Shown: positions 8,155 to 18,546 of the stretch, piece after piece
How positions within the stretch are numbered: position 1 is the stretch's first letter
Layout: the number at the start of each line of letters is the position of its first letter
DNA from: Vibrio splendidus
GTDB taxonomy: Bacteria; Pseudomonadota; Gammaproteobacteria; Enterobacterales; Vibrionaceae
Assembly: GCF_024347615.1 (NCBI RefSeq)
Contig: NZ_AP025509.1
Span: forward strand, 930,001-994,000
Direction: 5' to 3'
Length of the DNA: 64,000 bases
Program-made: the position numbers and the translations under genes
Notes under the pieces: model-generated
The model's input: only the letters and a program-made list of their open reading frames with translations
Told to the model about the DNA's origin: nothing
The model's database searches: none

Positions 8155-10911
8155 ATGAAAATGATGAGAAAAACATTGTTGGCTTCAGCAATGCTTACTC
8201 TATTTAGCGTCAGTAGTTATGCAAAAACACCTATTGATTTAGGCGTTGTTAATGAAGACAAACTTATTGAAATGCTAGTTAGACAAGGCTTAGTCGACCA
8301 AGATGCAACCGATGTGGCAAAGCACGACGCACTTGACCGTTACTTAAAAAATAAGATCAATTCCGGTTTTAAAGGCGACGCTCAATTCGGTAAAAAAGCA
8401 CTTGAGCAACGAGCGAAAATACTCAAAGCCATCGAAAAAGGATCCGGTGTTAAAAAAGCGAGTGTCTTTGCTTTAGAAATCGGCACCAAGCGTACCGATA
8501 AAGTACTCGCTCTGTTGGTCGATTTCCCTGATTTGAACTGGGATAATAACAAGCTGACCGAAGAGCACACGCAAATGCTCTACGAGAGCTACAACCCTGA
8601 ACATTATCAAGAGTTGTTGTTTTCAAATTCTGGCTACACAGGGCCAAATGGCGAAAACCTAATCTCGATGCGTCAGTATTACCAAAGCGAATCAGGTGAT
8701 AGTTACAGCGTTGCAGGTCAAGCTGCGGGTTGGTATCGCGCCTCTAAGCCTGCGTCATTCTATGGTGGCAACTCCCCTACCACCGACAACGACTTAAACG
8801 CACAAGAACTGGTTCGTGAAGCGCTGAATCAACTGGCGCAAGACCCAAGTATCAACCTTGCCGATTACGACATTGAAGATCGTTACGATTACGACGGTGA
8901 CGGAAACTTCCGCGAACCCGATGGTGTGATTGATCATCTAATGGTGTTCCACGCATCTGTGGGCGAAGAAGCCGGTGGTGGCGTATTAGGCCCTGATGCA
9001 ATCTGGTCTCACCGATTCAACCTTGGCCGCACACATGTGCTTGAAGGTACCTCTAGCTCTCTTCCTGACCGCTTTGGTGGCCAATACGCAGCATTTGATT
9101 ACACCATTCAACCGATTGACGCGGCAGCGGGTGTCTGTGCTCACGAGTATGGCCATGATTTAGGCTTACCAGACGAGTACGATACGCAATACACAGGCAA
9201 GGGTGAACCAGTATCTTACTGGTCAATCATGTCTTCAGGCAGCTGGGCTGGCAAAATTGGTGGCACACAACCAACGGCATTCAGCTCTTGGGCAAAGCAC
9301 TTCCTACAAAAATCGATTGGTGGTCGCTGGGTTAACGATGATCAAATCTCGATTGATGACCTAGAAGACAACCCACAAGTTTATACACTGTTCCAAACAA
9401 CGGATAACAGCCGTCCGAACATGATTAAGGTCGATCTTCCTGAAAAGCAAATTGAAAGTCTGAAACCCTTTGAGGGAGAGTATTCATTCCACTCTCAAAA
9501 AGGCGATGATCTGAAAAATAGCATGACTCGCAAGTTGGTGATTCCAGCGGGTGATTCTGCATTGCTTTCGTTCAAAGCGTGGTATGAAATAGAGAAAGAC
9601 TACGACTTCGCTCGCGTACTAATCAACGGACAAGCAATAGCTGGCAACATCACCTCAATGGATGACCCATACAATACAGGCCTCGTTCCTGCTATTGGCG
9701 GCGAATCTGGCGGGTGGATTGACGCTGAGTTTGACGTATCACAATGGGCAGGCCAAGAAGTAGAGCTTTCGTTTGAGTACATCACCGATGGTGGCTTGGC
9801 GATGGAAGGCTTCTATCTGGATAACCTCAGTGTGGTCGTGGATGGTGAAGTAACCTCAATAGACGATGGAGAAAGCAACTCCACCTTCGCCCTAAATGGC
9901 TACAAGCTAAGTAATGGATTCCACCAAGCGCAACACTACTACCTACTGCAATGGCGTAGCCACATGGACGTTGATGAAGGCCTAGCCAACATCAAACGCA
10001 TGGGCCAACTCATCTCATTCGATCCAGGTTTGATCATTTGGTACGTAGACGAGTCGCTGACTGATAACTGGGTAGGCAAACACCCAGGTGAAGGTTGGTT
10101 AGGCGTGGTCGATGCAGACCAGAATGCCATGACTTGGGAAAAATCCGGTGAAGTCGCTCAAACTCGTTATCAAGTTCGTGATGCTGCGTTTTCACTCAAA
10201 GATCATACCCCAATGCGTCTTGTGAACAGCGACGATGATGTACTTGAAGATACCAGTTTGGTTGGCAATGCTAGCTTTTCTGACGACCAAGATTACACGT
10301 CTCCACAAGCGCCTGATTCAGGACGTATCCTAACGGAGTTTGGCTTAGCCGTTGATATTGTGAATCAGAGTGACAACAACGAATACGGTGTGGTTCGCTT
10401 ATCGAAAGTAAGCCAACACAACGTCGCTCCTACTGCTAACTTCGAGCTTAATGTTGCTGGTCTGAACGTTTCTGCACGTAACTTCAGTTCTGATCAAGAC
10501 GGTGAGATCGTCAGTTATCTATGGGACTTTGGCAACGGCACAACAAGTAACGAAGTGGCACCAACTTGGTCTTACGAGCAAGCCGGTGAGTACACGGTGA
10601 ACTTGACTGTTGTTGACGACAAAGGCGCTACCGATTCATTTAGTTCCGTAGTGAGTGTTGAGTCTCCAAACGCCCTTCCAGAAGCGAGCGCGAAGTACAT
10701 TCACTTGGGTCGCTGGGTAACCATGTGGTCTACGAGTTCAGACAGCGATGGTCGTATTGTTGATACCGAGTGGACACTTCCAAACGGAAAGGTGAAACGA
10801 GGTCGCACATTCACTTCAATCTTCCCTTCATACGGAGAGCACGAGGTGACACTGAAGATAATCGATGACCAAGGTGGGATTACGACTAAGACAATTTTAG
10901 TCGACCTGTAG
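8155..10911 (+). CDS. prtV: PrtV-like secreted M6 (immune inhibitor A) metalloprotease with PKD domains
   Basis: Secreted zinc protease of 918 residues, the same length as PrtV of V. cholerae, where the homologue affects predator resistance and host-protein degradation. Signal peptide at 1-23 ending SVSSYA. The N-terminal propeptide runs to about residue 105. The catalytic domain holds the M6 motif HEYGHDLGLPDEYD beginning at residue 330 and a downstream Met-turn-like SIMSSGSW. A beta-sandwich region follows (about 450-570). Two PKD-type domains lie at the C-terminus (about 755-840, with YLWDFGNGTTS, and 845-918). The ATG at 8155 has AAGGAAAT in front. It probably shares a transcript with the small gene upstream. 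Ends at a strong terminator. Confidence 0.95.
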   Translation: MKMMRKTLLASAMLTLFSVSSYAKTPIDLGVVNEDKLIEMLVRQGLVDQDATDVAKHDALDRYLKNKINSGFKGDAQFGKKALEQRAKILKAIEKGSGVKKASVFALEIGTKRTDKVLALLVDFPDLNWDNNKLTEEHTQMLYESYNPEHYQELLFSNSGYTGPNGENLISMRQYYQSESGDSYSVAGQAAGWYRASKPASFYGGNSPTTDNDLNAQELVREALNQLAQDPSINLADYDIEDRYDYDGDGNFREPDGVIDHLMVFHASVGEEAGGGVLGPDAIWSHRFNLGRTHVLEGTSSSLPDRFGGQYAAFDYTIQPIDAAAGVCAHEYGHDLGLPDEYDTQYTGKGEPVSYWSIMSSGSWAGKIGGTQPTAFSSWAKHFLQKSIGGRWVNDDQISIDDLEDNPQVYTLFQTTDNSRPNMIKVDLPEKQIESLKPFEGEYSFHSQKGDDLKNSMTRKLVIPAGDSALLSFKAWYEIEKDYDFARVLINGQAIAGNITSMDDPYNTGLVPAIGGESGGWIDAEFDVSQWAGQEVELSFEYITDGGLAMEGFYLDNLSVVVDGEVTSIDDGESNSTFALNGYKLSNGFHQAQHYYLLQWRSHMDVDEGLANIKRMGQLISFDPGLIIWYVDESLTDNWVGKHPGEGWLGVVDADQNAMTWEKSGEVAQTRYQVRDAAFSLKDHTPMRLVNSDDDVLEDTSLVGNASFSDDQDYTSPQAPDSGRILTEFGLAVDIVNQSDNNEYGVVRLSKVSQHNVAPTANFELNVAGLNVSARNFSSDQDGEIVSYLWDFGNGTTSNEVAPTWSYEQAGEYTVNLTVVDDKGATDSFSSVVSVESPNALPEASAKYIHLGRWVTMWSTSSDSDGRIVDTEWTLPNGKVKRGRTFTSIFPSYGEHEVTLKIIDDQGGITTKTILVDL

Positions 10912-11076
10912 CTCATCTTGGGTCTTAGGTTTTAGGTCTTAGGTCTTAAACGATAGACCATCAAAATAAGTACGCGGCTCTATCACACGTACTTACAAGC
11001 AAGCTTAAGCACTGTTGTCTTCGAGCATGAGCCAAGACAGCAGTTTTAAGGAAACGTTATTATTTAAGCCGTAAGC

Positions 11077-11106
11077 AAAAGCCCTACCGATTTGGTAGGG
11101 CTTTTT
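11077..11106. terminator. Bidirectional terminator between the protease and MFS genes
   Basis: AAAAGCCCTACC pairs perfectly with GGTAGGGCTTTT around GATTT, with T runs on both strands. The two flanking genes converge here. Confidence 0.9.
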
Positions 11107-11178
11107 ATTGGTCGCAGTTCGAGATGCTAAGGTTCTAATCACAGTAACAAATTTACTAAACCGCCATTCTACAAGCCA

Positions 11179-12354
11179 TTACACAGGCTGCTTTTGAATG
11201 CGTGATTTACGAGCACTAAATGCGAACAGCAAGATAACAGCTAACACGAATGGTAATACGTAGATATTGAGGTTCTGCCACCCTGCTGTCGATTCTAGCC
11301 AGCCAGAGAGCATCGCTGTAATAGTCACACAGCCAAAGACAATAAATTCATTAAACGCTTGTGCCTTAGCTTTATTCTGCGATTGGTAGGACTGACTAAA
11401 CAAACCTGTTGCCGCGATAAACATGAAGTTCCAACCCACACCAAGCACAACCAAGGCCGCTCTGAAGTGCCAAATAGATTCGCCATGAATGTTAATCGCG
11501 ATACAGACGACGAACAGAATCCCGCCTGCCAAGATCATCATTCTTGAGCCAAACCTCTCGATAAGTGATCCGGTAAAAAATGCAGGTACAAACATGCCCA
11601 ACACGTGCCACTCAATCACGCCAGCAGCTTTCGTAAAGTCAAAACCACAGCCAATCATTGCCAATGGCGTTGCAGTCATCAAAATGTTCATTACAGCGTA
11701 AGCAACCATGGCTGCAAAGACCGCACCAATAAAGTTCGGTGCTTTAACGATCACACCTAAAGGATCGGCTTTGGGAGCCTGACTATTAAAAGAGACTTTA
11801 GGAAACTGAATGGTTTGTAAGATGAGTAACGCAAGAATGTTCAATCCAATCAAAGAAGCAAAAGCACCAATGTACAAGCCATCTGCTGACCATTGTTGAG
11901 ACATAATCGCCAAGTTTGGCCCCAATACTGCTGCTAAAACGCCACCAGCCATCGATATAGATATCGCTCGATGACGGGCATTTTCATCACACACCTCGAT
12001 TGCAGCAAAGCGATAAAGCGTGCCAAAACCTATGCCTATCCCAAGTAAGAACGTGGCGAAACAAAACAGATAGAAATTTTGCTGAGACAGTGCGTAAGTG
12101 GCAAGGCTAGCCCCTGTAATGCCAACCACATTACCAATGCTAAATCCTCGCTTTCTCCCTAACTTACCTGAAATTAGAGACGCAGGAATAGTGGCTGCCA
12201 TTAAACCCAAAAACTGCAGTGCAACCGGCAAGGTAATCATGCTCACACTGGGCGCAATCTGCTTGCCGATCAAGCCAATCACAGAGATCAGTAATATGTT
12301 ACCCGTCATCAACAAGGCCTGACACAGTGAGAGCAGCCAAACATTTCTATTCAT
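11179..12354 (-). CDS. MFS transporter (drug or metabolite efflux type)
   Basis: 391 residues with about 12 membrane segments. The major facilitator signature between segments 2 and 3 is seen as SGKLGRKRGF, and a shortened counterpart (GSLIERFGSRMM) occurs in the second half. The start MNRNVWLLSLC at 12354 was chosen because AGGA lies 6-9 bases upstream; a longer in-frame start at 12405 would add a polar leader and overlap the operator-like repeat. Divergent from a LysR-type regulator with a repeated palindrome in between, the classic arrangement of a regulator controlling an exporter. Substrate unknown. Confidence 0.85.
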   Translation of the reverse strand: MNRNVWLLSLCQALLMTGNILLISVIGLIGKQIAPSVSMITLPVALQFLGLMAATIPASLISGKLGRKRGFSIGNVVGITGASLATYALSQQNFYLFCFATFLLGIGIGFGTLYRFAAIEVCDENARHRAISISMAGGVLAAVLGPNLAIMSQQWSADGLYIGAFASLIGLNILALLILQTIQFPKVSFNSQAPKADPLGVIVKAPNFIGAVFAAMVAYAVMNILMTATPLAMIGCGFDFTKAAGVIEWHVLGMFVPAFFTGSLIERFGSRMMILAGGILFVVCIAINIHGESIWHFRAALVVLGVGWNFMFIAATGLFSQSYQSQNKAKAQAFNEFIVFGCVTITAMLSGWLESTAGWQNLNIYVLPFVLAVILLFAFSARKSRIQKQPV

Positions 12355-12378
12355 CTTCGTTCCTAAATATGAGCACAG

Positions 12379-12458
12379 TTGGTCAATAGACCAAATAATC
12401 AACAAAGTCGCAACACTTTGTTACTCATAGCAACTCTACAAAGCGGCCAATAGACCAA
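12379..12458. promoter_or_regulatory. Repeated palindrome between MFS gene and LysR gene (candidate LysR sites)
   Basis: TTGGTCAATAGACCAA at 12379-12394 is an inverted repeat with 6-bp arms. A second copy that keeps GGCCAATAGACCAA occurs at 12445-12458, 64 bp away. Both lie in the divergent promoter region. Repeat and palindrome are seen; binding by the adjacent LysR protein is inferred. Confidence 0.5.
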
Positions 12459-12581
12459 TATCAATAGTTACCACCATATGACTTTGATTAGCGTTACTTA
12501 AGACGCTAGAGTTGAAATTATCATTACTTAAGATAATAATAATTTTCTGTTATTTATAGGCTTTAGCATTTGAAGGTGAGT

Positions 12582-13472
12582 ATGATCAATCCACTTTGGC
12601 TCAATACATTTAAGACTCTGGTTGAAGTTGGACATTTCACCCAAACGGCTGAAAAGTTGTACATGACACAACCAGGGGTCAGCCAGCACATCAAGAAGCT
12701 TGAACAAGCTTGCAATTGTGACCTGTTATCGAGAGAAAATAAAAGCTTCGAGCTGACCGAACAGGGTCGGATTATGTATCGCTATGCGCTCAAGCTAGAA
12801 AAAGACCAAGAAGATTTATTCGAATCTCTGAGTTTTGACAATCCTTATGCTGGGCAATGTCATCTATCCTGTTCGGGTTCACTCTCTTTACGTCTGTATC
12901 CCAAGCTTCTTGAACTTCAGCAGCAACACCAAGATCTGAGCATTAACTTAGAAGCAGCTCCAAACAAAAAGATATTGAACGACCTGATCCAAGGCACCAC
13001 CGATATCGGCATTGTTAGGCACTCCCCAAACGACAGTTACTATCAGAGCCAAGTCATTGGTAAAGAAGCACTCTGCCTCATCGTTCACAGCAGTCTGGCT
13101 CACTTAGAGATAACACCACAAGTACTGCACGACATTGGCCTTATTGCGCATCCAGATTCTGCTCACTACCTGTCTTTGTATTTCGACCTATGTGGAGACA
13201 AGGATCTCGCGAACATCAACGTTAATGAAATACCAAGATCTGGCTACATCAATCAGCTTCACCAGATCTTGCTGCCAGTATCGAAAGGGTTAGGCTTTAC
13301 CGTCTTACCGGCTGGCGCCGTTGAGCACTTCCCAGAAAGAGACAAGTTGCACGTTGTGCCACCCAAAGTAGAGGTTGAGGAAATACTGTATCTGGTTCAA
13401 AAACGAAACAGAAAACTGCCGCACCGATACGATACAGTTATCGATCTGATCAAACAAAATGTGAGTGGTTAG
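12582..13472 (+). CDS. LysR-family transcriptional regulator
   Basis: 296 residues. The N-terminal winged helix-turn-helix shows FTQTAEKLYMTQPGVSQHIK at about residues 17-36, followed by the usual linker helix and a periplasmic-binding-like effector domain. The ATG at 12582 has GAAGGTGAG directly upstream; an in-frame TTG at 12570 lies upstream of that site and was rejected. It is divergent from the MFS exporter and probably regulates it. The effector is unknown. Confidence 0.92.
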   Translation: MINPLWLNTFKTLVEVGHFTQTAEKLYMTQPGVSQHIKKLEQACNCDLLSRENKSFELTEQGRIMYRYALKLEKDQEDLFESLSFDNPYAGQCHLSCSGSLSLRLYPKLLELQQQHQDLSINLEAAPNKKILNDLIQGTTDIGIVRHSPNDSYYQSQVIGKEALCLIVHSSLAHLEITPQVLHDIGLIAHPDSAHYLSLYFDLCGDKDLANINVNEIPRSGYINQLHQILLPVSKGLGFTVLPAGAVEHFPERDKLHVVPPKVEVEEILYLVQKRNRKLPHRYDTVIDLIKQNVSG

Positions 13473-13477
13473 AAGCG

Positions 13478-13509
13478 TTGATTAGTTGATTAGTTGATTA
13501 GTTGATTAA
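13478..13509. repeat. Four tandem copies of TTGATTAG (last one TTGATTAA)
   Basis: Eight-base unit repeated at 13478, 13486, 13494 and 13502, directly after the LysR stop codon. Such a short array can slip; no coding sequence crosses it. Confidence 0.8.
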
Positions 13510-13510
13510 A

Positions 13511-13547
13511 TTTAAAGCCTTTAACCCAAAAGGTTAAAGGCTTTAAT
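13511..13547. terminator. Bidirectional terminator after LysR gene and sensor kinase gene
   Basis: AAAGCCTTTAACC pairs with GGTTAAAGGCTTT around CAAAA. It lies between convergent genes, with A/T-rich flanks on both sides. Confidence 0.75.
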
Positions 13548-13620
13548 ACTGAAGTGCTTGTTATTCAGACAGTAATAGCGATAAGACAACAACTGTAATA
13601 TACCGACGAAGCAAAGCGGC

Positions 13621-16600
13621 TTATTCCAAGGTGTGGAGAACCTCGCACGCTCGCTCGAAGTCATAATTATCTAACGCACGTTGTACATCGTTAAGCGCAG
13701 CAGAACTTGGATACTCTGCAAGTAACTCGGCCACGTATTGCGTTGCATCGTTATCATAAGCTTCCAGCAGCGAGAGCAGCTTAACCCTTTGATCTTCTTT
13801 GACCACGGCTCCCATCGCACTCGCTTCACTCATGTATTCTACTTGTGGCTTCACAATCTGGCTTTCCGTTGCTGCAATAAGCTCAACTAACCTCGCCTCA
13901 CCTTCTCTGAGGGCTTGCTCATCACACAAACGATTGTGAGCTTTATCTTCTAACTCTCCCATCAAATCAGCAAACCGGAGGCCGCCAATCGACGCTGCCA
14001 TACTTTTCAAAGTATGCAGGTTTCTTTCAAGCGTAATCCAATCGTCTTGTGCCAAATTATCAAACGCATCAACCATCATGTTTGGGGCACTGCTATGGAA
14101 CTTCCCAATCAGTTTGTTTTGAAGTTCCGCATCATGATGAGTGAGCTGTTCAAATCGTTGCTGAGAAAACACACTGATCACATTAATGCTGTTAGGTTGA
14201 CTTGTTAGGTCTTCGAGTTGTTCTGCCTGCCCATCTAACGACTCTACCTTCCCTTCTACCATCACCTCCGGCACGATGTATTTGATGATCAAAGAAGTCG
14301 CTTTATCGATGATAATCGGCTTGTCTAAGAAGTCCGTTACACCTGCGTCTCTTGCTCTTTTCTTCGCATCAGCAAACACATTGGCGGACATCGCGATAAT
14401 AGGAACCTGCGAATCAAACTCACGGATCTGACGCGTCGCTTCAAAGCCATCCATTACGGGCATTTGAAGATCCATAAGAATCATTTCATAGTCATTATTT
14501 TTGGCTAGTACTACCGCCTCTTTTCCGTTCTCGGCCAAGTCAGCATTCAACTTCGATCGCTTTAAAAATGCCAATGCTAGGTCTTGGTTTAATTCATTGT
14601 CTTCAACCAGTAATACCTTTTGCCCTTTGAACTCGATGTGATAATCCAGCTTGAGCTCTTGTGATTTAAAGTGCGCCAGTTCTTCTGTATCTGACCTAGG
14701 CAAAGTGAGAACGAAAGAGAACTCACTGCCCTTACCCAAAACGCTTGCGACTGAAATTTTACTGCCCATGGCTTGCACGAGCTTTTGACTGATATTTAGC
14801 CCTAGGCCAGTACCTCCAAACTTTCTCGTGGTAGTACTATCTGCCTGACTGAATGCTTGAAAGAGCTTGTGCCTATTTTCTTCTGAAATGCCAATCCCTG
14901 TATCGGAAACAACCACCTTCATACTCACGCTGCGATCATTGGATTCGAGATGAGTAACATTCAAAGTCACGTTCCCATGCGATGTAAATTTGATGGCGTT
15001 ACCAATCAGGTTAAGAATGACTTGGAATAGTCTTAACGGGTCGCCAATCAACGGAGTATCTAGCTCTGGATCTATCGACATAGACAACTTAAGTTGCTTC
15101 TCATCCGCTTTCGATTCCATCAACTCAATGACATCTTGGAATGTCGTCACGGGATCAAATGGGATGCTATCAATGACAAGCTGTCCCGCCTCTATCTTAG
15201 AGAAGTCGAGGATGTCATTAATGATGCTTAACAGTGAATGCCCCGAACGGTGCACTTTCTCAATATAGTTTCGAGCAACAGGATTAGATATTTCGCCAAT
15301 GGCCAGATAAGACAAACCAATAATCGCGTTCATTGGCGTTCTAATTTCGTGGCTCATGTTCGCTAAGAACTCAGACTTGGCTTGGCTTGCAAGATCCGCT
15401 CTCTGTTTCTCTTCTTCAAGTTGTTCGTTAAGACGCTTCATTTCAGAGATGTCGAACGCCCAAAATAGCGTGGCTATCTCGCCATCTAACTCAAACAAAT
15501 AGTAACTGACTAAAGCGACGAAACGGGTTCCATCAGATTTTCTAAGCACCAACTCCCTGTTTACCACCTTGCCATTGAGTTTAAGTTCCTTGTGTACCTC
15601 ATCCCGAATGGATAAGGAGTCATGAATAGCAGCCACATCGATAGAATCAAGATCCAGACCTTCAACCCCAAACAGGCGTTTCGCAGTGTCGTTGGCATAA
15701 CGAGCCTTCTCTTCAAACACAACACTCGCAGCGATTGGAGAGCTATTGAGCATATTGTAGAGCTGATCCTGAGCCTTCTTAAGTGCCTCTGTTGCATCAT
15801 TGGCAATGCTTATCTGCTTCGCGAGTTTTCGATTCCAAAAAACGATCAGTAGAACGATCAACAAAGCAAAACCTGAAATGGTATAAACCAATTCGTAATC
15901 GATTCTTTCTATCGCTTTTGGCGCTGCCCACTTCGCCGATATCTTTTGATGTTCTTCAGCAGAAATGCTCTCAATCGCCTTATTCACAATCGAATAAAGC
16001 AAAGGTTCAGACTTAATAACATGTAAGGTGGGTGAAAGGAAAAAATCGAGTCGTCCGATAATTCCGATCTCACGGTGACCAAATGAGTCAATGAGGTAAT
16101 TGAGGACGTCGACAGTATCGATCATGCCATCTAAGGTTTTATCATCCAATCGGTTGAGCCCATCAGCCGTGGATTCTACCTCCACCCACTCAACGTTTGG
16201 GTATTTCTCAACAATCGCGTCGGTGTTTGCCGCGTTCTTCAAGATACCAATTTTCCAACCCTCAGCTTCTTCAAGCACTAAGCTGCTTACATCTCGTCTC
16301 GACGCAATAGCCAAACGGCTTGAAAACAGGCTTTTGACTGCTTTGACGTTGTCTCCTAACGAACGATTCTCTTGAGCTGCAGAGACCAGTTCCACTTCAT
16401 GATGATCAACCAAACTTCGGGTCTCAGACCAACTCGCCACGTCTACATGGTTGATGCCTAACCCTGTTTTCTGCTCAATCAACGTTAGATAGTCGTCAAT
16501 CATCCCGATGTATTCACCGGTATTGGATACTGCTTCATAAGGCAGCGAATTCGGATCGATACCTATCCGTACATCCGGATTATCTTTAATCCACTTCCTC

Positions 16601-18546
16601 TCTTTTTGGCTTAGGTTTAAGATCTCTCCAGTCAGATTATTGGTTTGGTAAACATCGGCGATATAGCGTTTCGCCGAATCACCGAATGAACTGAATTGCT
16701 CGACGGCTGGAAAATAAACATGGTTTCGATCTAACGAATTAACATCAAAGTAGAAAGTCATCGAACCAGAGTTGGTACTCCCTCCCTTGGTTCGATAATT
16801 CGCCATCTTTGTAACTGACGAAAAGTGAGAGGTGTTTTTCTTCTCTCCGTATTCATCAACTAGGTTGCCGATGTACCAAGATTTGATCGGACGATTATTG
16901 TTATCCGCTTGTGCGGTGATCACCTGAAAAGAACTGTCGGTGTCGAAAATTTCAAACACTTCCGTCAACTCTTCAAAGCGGTCATTGACGATAAAATACG
17001 CGGATATTTGCGCGATAATATTCGCTTTTTTCAGGACTTGGCTTAGATCACTCTGAACCTGCATCTCGATAATTTGGTTTAGGCCATCATCCGCCTGTTT
17101 AAGCCTTTTAATCGCGGCATTAAAGCTGTCTCTGATTTCTTCGCTCTTAAAATCAACATAGATCGGGTACTCAATCTTATACTCGTCATGTAACGTGAGC
17201 TCAGCCATTTCGATAAAACGAGTATTGGTGATGAACCATTCCAGTACTCTTCGTTCAACCATTAATAGGTCAACATTTTGAGCCCTAAGCTGTGAGAATG
17301 CCGATTCAAGACCTTCGTAGTCTTCGACACGATCGATGTCTAACTTGCCCTTCAGTACTTCAACAGAGTTTTTAATTGGAGAAGTCTCGTCAAAGAGTAA
17401 CGCCCCTAGCGACAAGTCTTTCTGGGACTTGAGGTTAAGTTTGCGGCGAGTCAGTGAAACAGGAACAAAGTCAACATTGATAACACTATCACTTAAAAAG
17501 TGTGCATTAGGATCATCAAACTGAACACCAGAAACAAAAGCGATGGAGTTGTTGTTATCGATGGCCTTTCTAGCAGCACTAGGAGGAAGAGTGACAACGT
17601 CACCTAACTTATACCCCATATCATTAAGTGCTCGCTGAAGAATGTCGTGTTCTAGCCCGACCGCGGTACTGTCTGGGTACATATACGGAGGGTTACCAAA
17701 GCCAAACACGCCTTTTAACGGCACTCGATAGGGCGAGCTGTCTAGCCACTTTGATAGAATCTGGTTCTTGTTATCAACGTCGAAGGTTTCAATCTGTTTG
17801 TTGATTAGCGTCAGCAGCTCTGGCTCATCGGTTCGAATCACCATTGATGCTTCTAACCTTTTCCAATGCTCCAAAACATAATTGACCGCGAGATCATGCA
17901 CGCCAATTTTTTTCGCAAGATCCATGGTAGTAATGGGCTCACCGACGATGCCTTCAACATCGCCAGCCCCTAACGCACGTACTGCATCAATAACGTTATC
18001 AAAATCCACTCGTTCAATAGAGCTCAATTGGACGCCAGCTCGTTCCAAGTCGATATTTTCATTAACCATCGCGATGCGGCGCTTTTGAGTTTGGTCGATG
18101 TTGGTATCTATTTTGTTGTCGATGGGAACAATCACTGCGACCTGATAAGGAAGATAAGGATCACTCGCTAGAAAACGGCCACCTTCACTGGGGTCAAATT
18201 GTTGGAAAGGGAACACATCCCCTCGCCCTTCTAACAAAGCGTCTTTGGCCTTAATACGTGAGTCCACGCTGATAAATCGCGTATGAACACCAAATCGATT
18301 CTCAAGATCTAATGCCCAGTCTTTGATGATCCCTGAAACCTTTCCATCATCATCGATAAATGAGTAAGGGTAATGATCAGAAAGCGCAATAAAGGTGATG
18401 GTAGGTTGTGTTTCAAGCCACTGATTTAACTCGGCATCGGTCACTTCAACGGCATTAACACTACGAATGACCAACGGCCACAACAATAAACCAATGACAA
18501 GAGAGACAACAAAACGATTAAGCGACAACATTAAGCGATCACTCAT
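13621..18546 (-). CDS. BvgS/EvgS-like hybrid sensor kinase with tandem solute-binding-type sensor domains
   Basis: 1641 residues. An N-terminal membrane/signal segment (about 10-32) leads to a very long periplasmic part with three SBP_bac_3-like regions (about 45-270, 275-495 and 650-870) separated by an unassigned block near 500-650. A membrane helix lies at about 888-905, then PAS (about 926-1032), HisKA with [11 protein letters not shown] (phospho-acceptor H1066), an ATPase domain ([25 protein letters not shown]), a receiver domain with D1359 in [11 protein letters not shown], and an Hpt domain with H1511 in LHTLKS. All phosphorelay residues are present. The start overlaps the stop of the upstream HD-GYP regulator by 8 bp, which implies co-translation and points to that protein as the relay's target. 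Ligand unknown; amino-acid-like ligands are usual for these sensor domains. Confidence 0.93.
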   Translation of the reverse strand: MSDRLMLSLNRFVVSLVIGLLLWPLVIRSVNAVEVTDAELNQWLETQPTITFIALSDHYPYSFIDDDGKVSGIIKDWALDLENRFGVHTRFISVDSRIKAKDALLEGRGDVFPFQQFDPSEGGRFLASDPYLPYQVAVIVPIDNKIDTNIDQTQKRRIAMVNENIDLERAGVQLSSIERVDFDNVIDAVRALGAGDVEGIVGEPITTMDLAKKIGVHDLAVNYVLEHWKRLEASMVIRTDEPELLTLINKQIETFDVDNKNQILSKWLDSSPYRVPLKGVFGFGNPPYMYPDSTAVGLEHDILQRALNDMGYKLGDVVTLPPSAARKAIDNNNSIAFVSGVQFDDPNAHFLSDSVINVDFVPVSLTRRKLNLKSQKDLSLGALLFDETSPIKNSVEVLKGKLDIDRVEDYEGLESAFSQLRAQNVDLLMVERRVLEWFITNTRFIEMAELTLHDEYKIEYPIYVDFKSEEIRDSFNAAIKRLKQADDGLNQIIEMQVQSDLSQVLKKANIIAQISAYFIVNDRFEELTEVFEIFDTDSSFQVITAQADNNNRPIKSWYIGNLVDEYGEKKNTSHFSSVTKMANYRTKGGSTNSGSMTFYFDVNSLDRNHVYFPAVEQFSSFGDSAKRYIADVYQTNNLTGEILNLSQKERKWIKDNPDVRIGIDPNSLPYEAVSNTGEYIGMIDDYLTLIEQKTGLGINHVDVASWSETRSLVDHHEVELVSAAQENRSLGDNVKAVKSLFSSRLAIASRRDVSSLVLEEAEGWKIGILKNAANTDAIVEKYPNVEWVEVESTADGLNRLDDKTLDGMIDTVDVLNYLIDSFGHREIGIIGRLDFFLSPTLHVIKSEPLLYSIVNKAIESISAEEHQKISAKWAAPKAIERIDYELVYTISGFALLIVLLIVFWNRKLAKQISIANDATEALKKAQDQLYNMLNSSPIAASVVFEEKARYANDTAKRLFGVEGLDLDSIDVAAIHDSLSIRDEVHKELKLNGKVVNRELVLRKSDGTRFVALVSYYLFELDGEIATLFWAFDISEMKRLNEQLEEEKQRADLASQAKSEFLANMSHEIRTPMNAIIGLSYLAIGEISNPVARNYIEKVHRSGHSLLSIINDILDFSKIEAGQLVIDSIPFDPVTTFQDVIELMESKADEKQLKLSMSIDPELDTPLIGDPLRLFQVILNLIGNAIKFTSHGNVTLNVTHLESNDRSVSMKVVVSDTGIGISEENRHKLFQAFSQADSTTTRKFGGTGLGLNISQKLVQAMGSKISVASVLGKGSEFSFVLTLPRSDTEELAHFKSQELKLDYHIEFKGQKVLLVEDNELNQDLALAFLKRSKLNADLAENGKEAVVLAKNNDYEMILMDLQMPVMDGFEATRQIREFDSQVPIIAMSANVFADAKKRARDAGVTDFLDKPIIIDKATSLIIKYIVPEVMVEGKVESLDGQAEQLEDLTSQPNSINVISVFSQQRFEQLTHHDAELQNKLIGKFHSSAPNMMVDAFDNLAQDDWITLERNLHTLKSMAASIGGLRFADLMGELEDKAHNRLCDEQALREGEARLVELIAATESQIVKPQVEYMSEASAMGAVVKEDQRVKLLSLLEAYDNDATQYVAELLAEYPSSAALNDVQRALDNYDFERACEVLHTLE

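Noticed and set aside
10919..10948. Short GGTCTTA-type direct repeats after prtV
   Set aside because: Only two to three imperfect heptamers; seen as simple low-complexity sequence.
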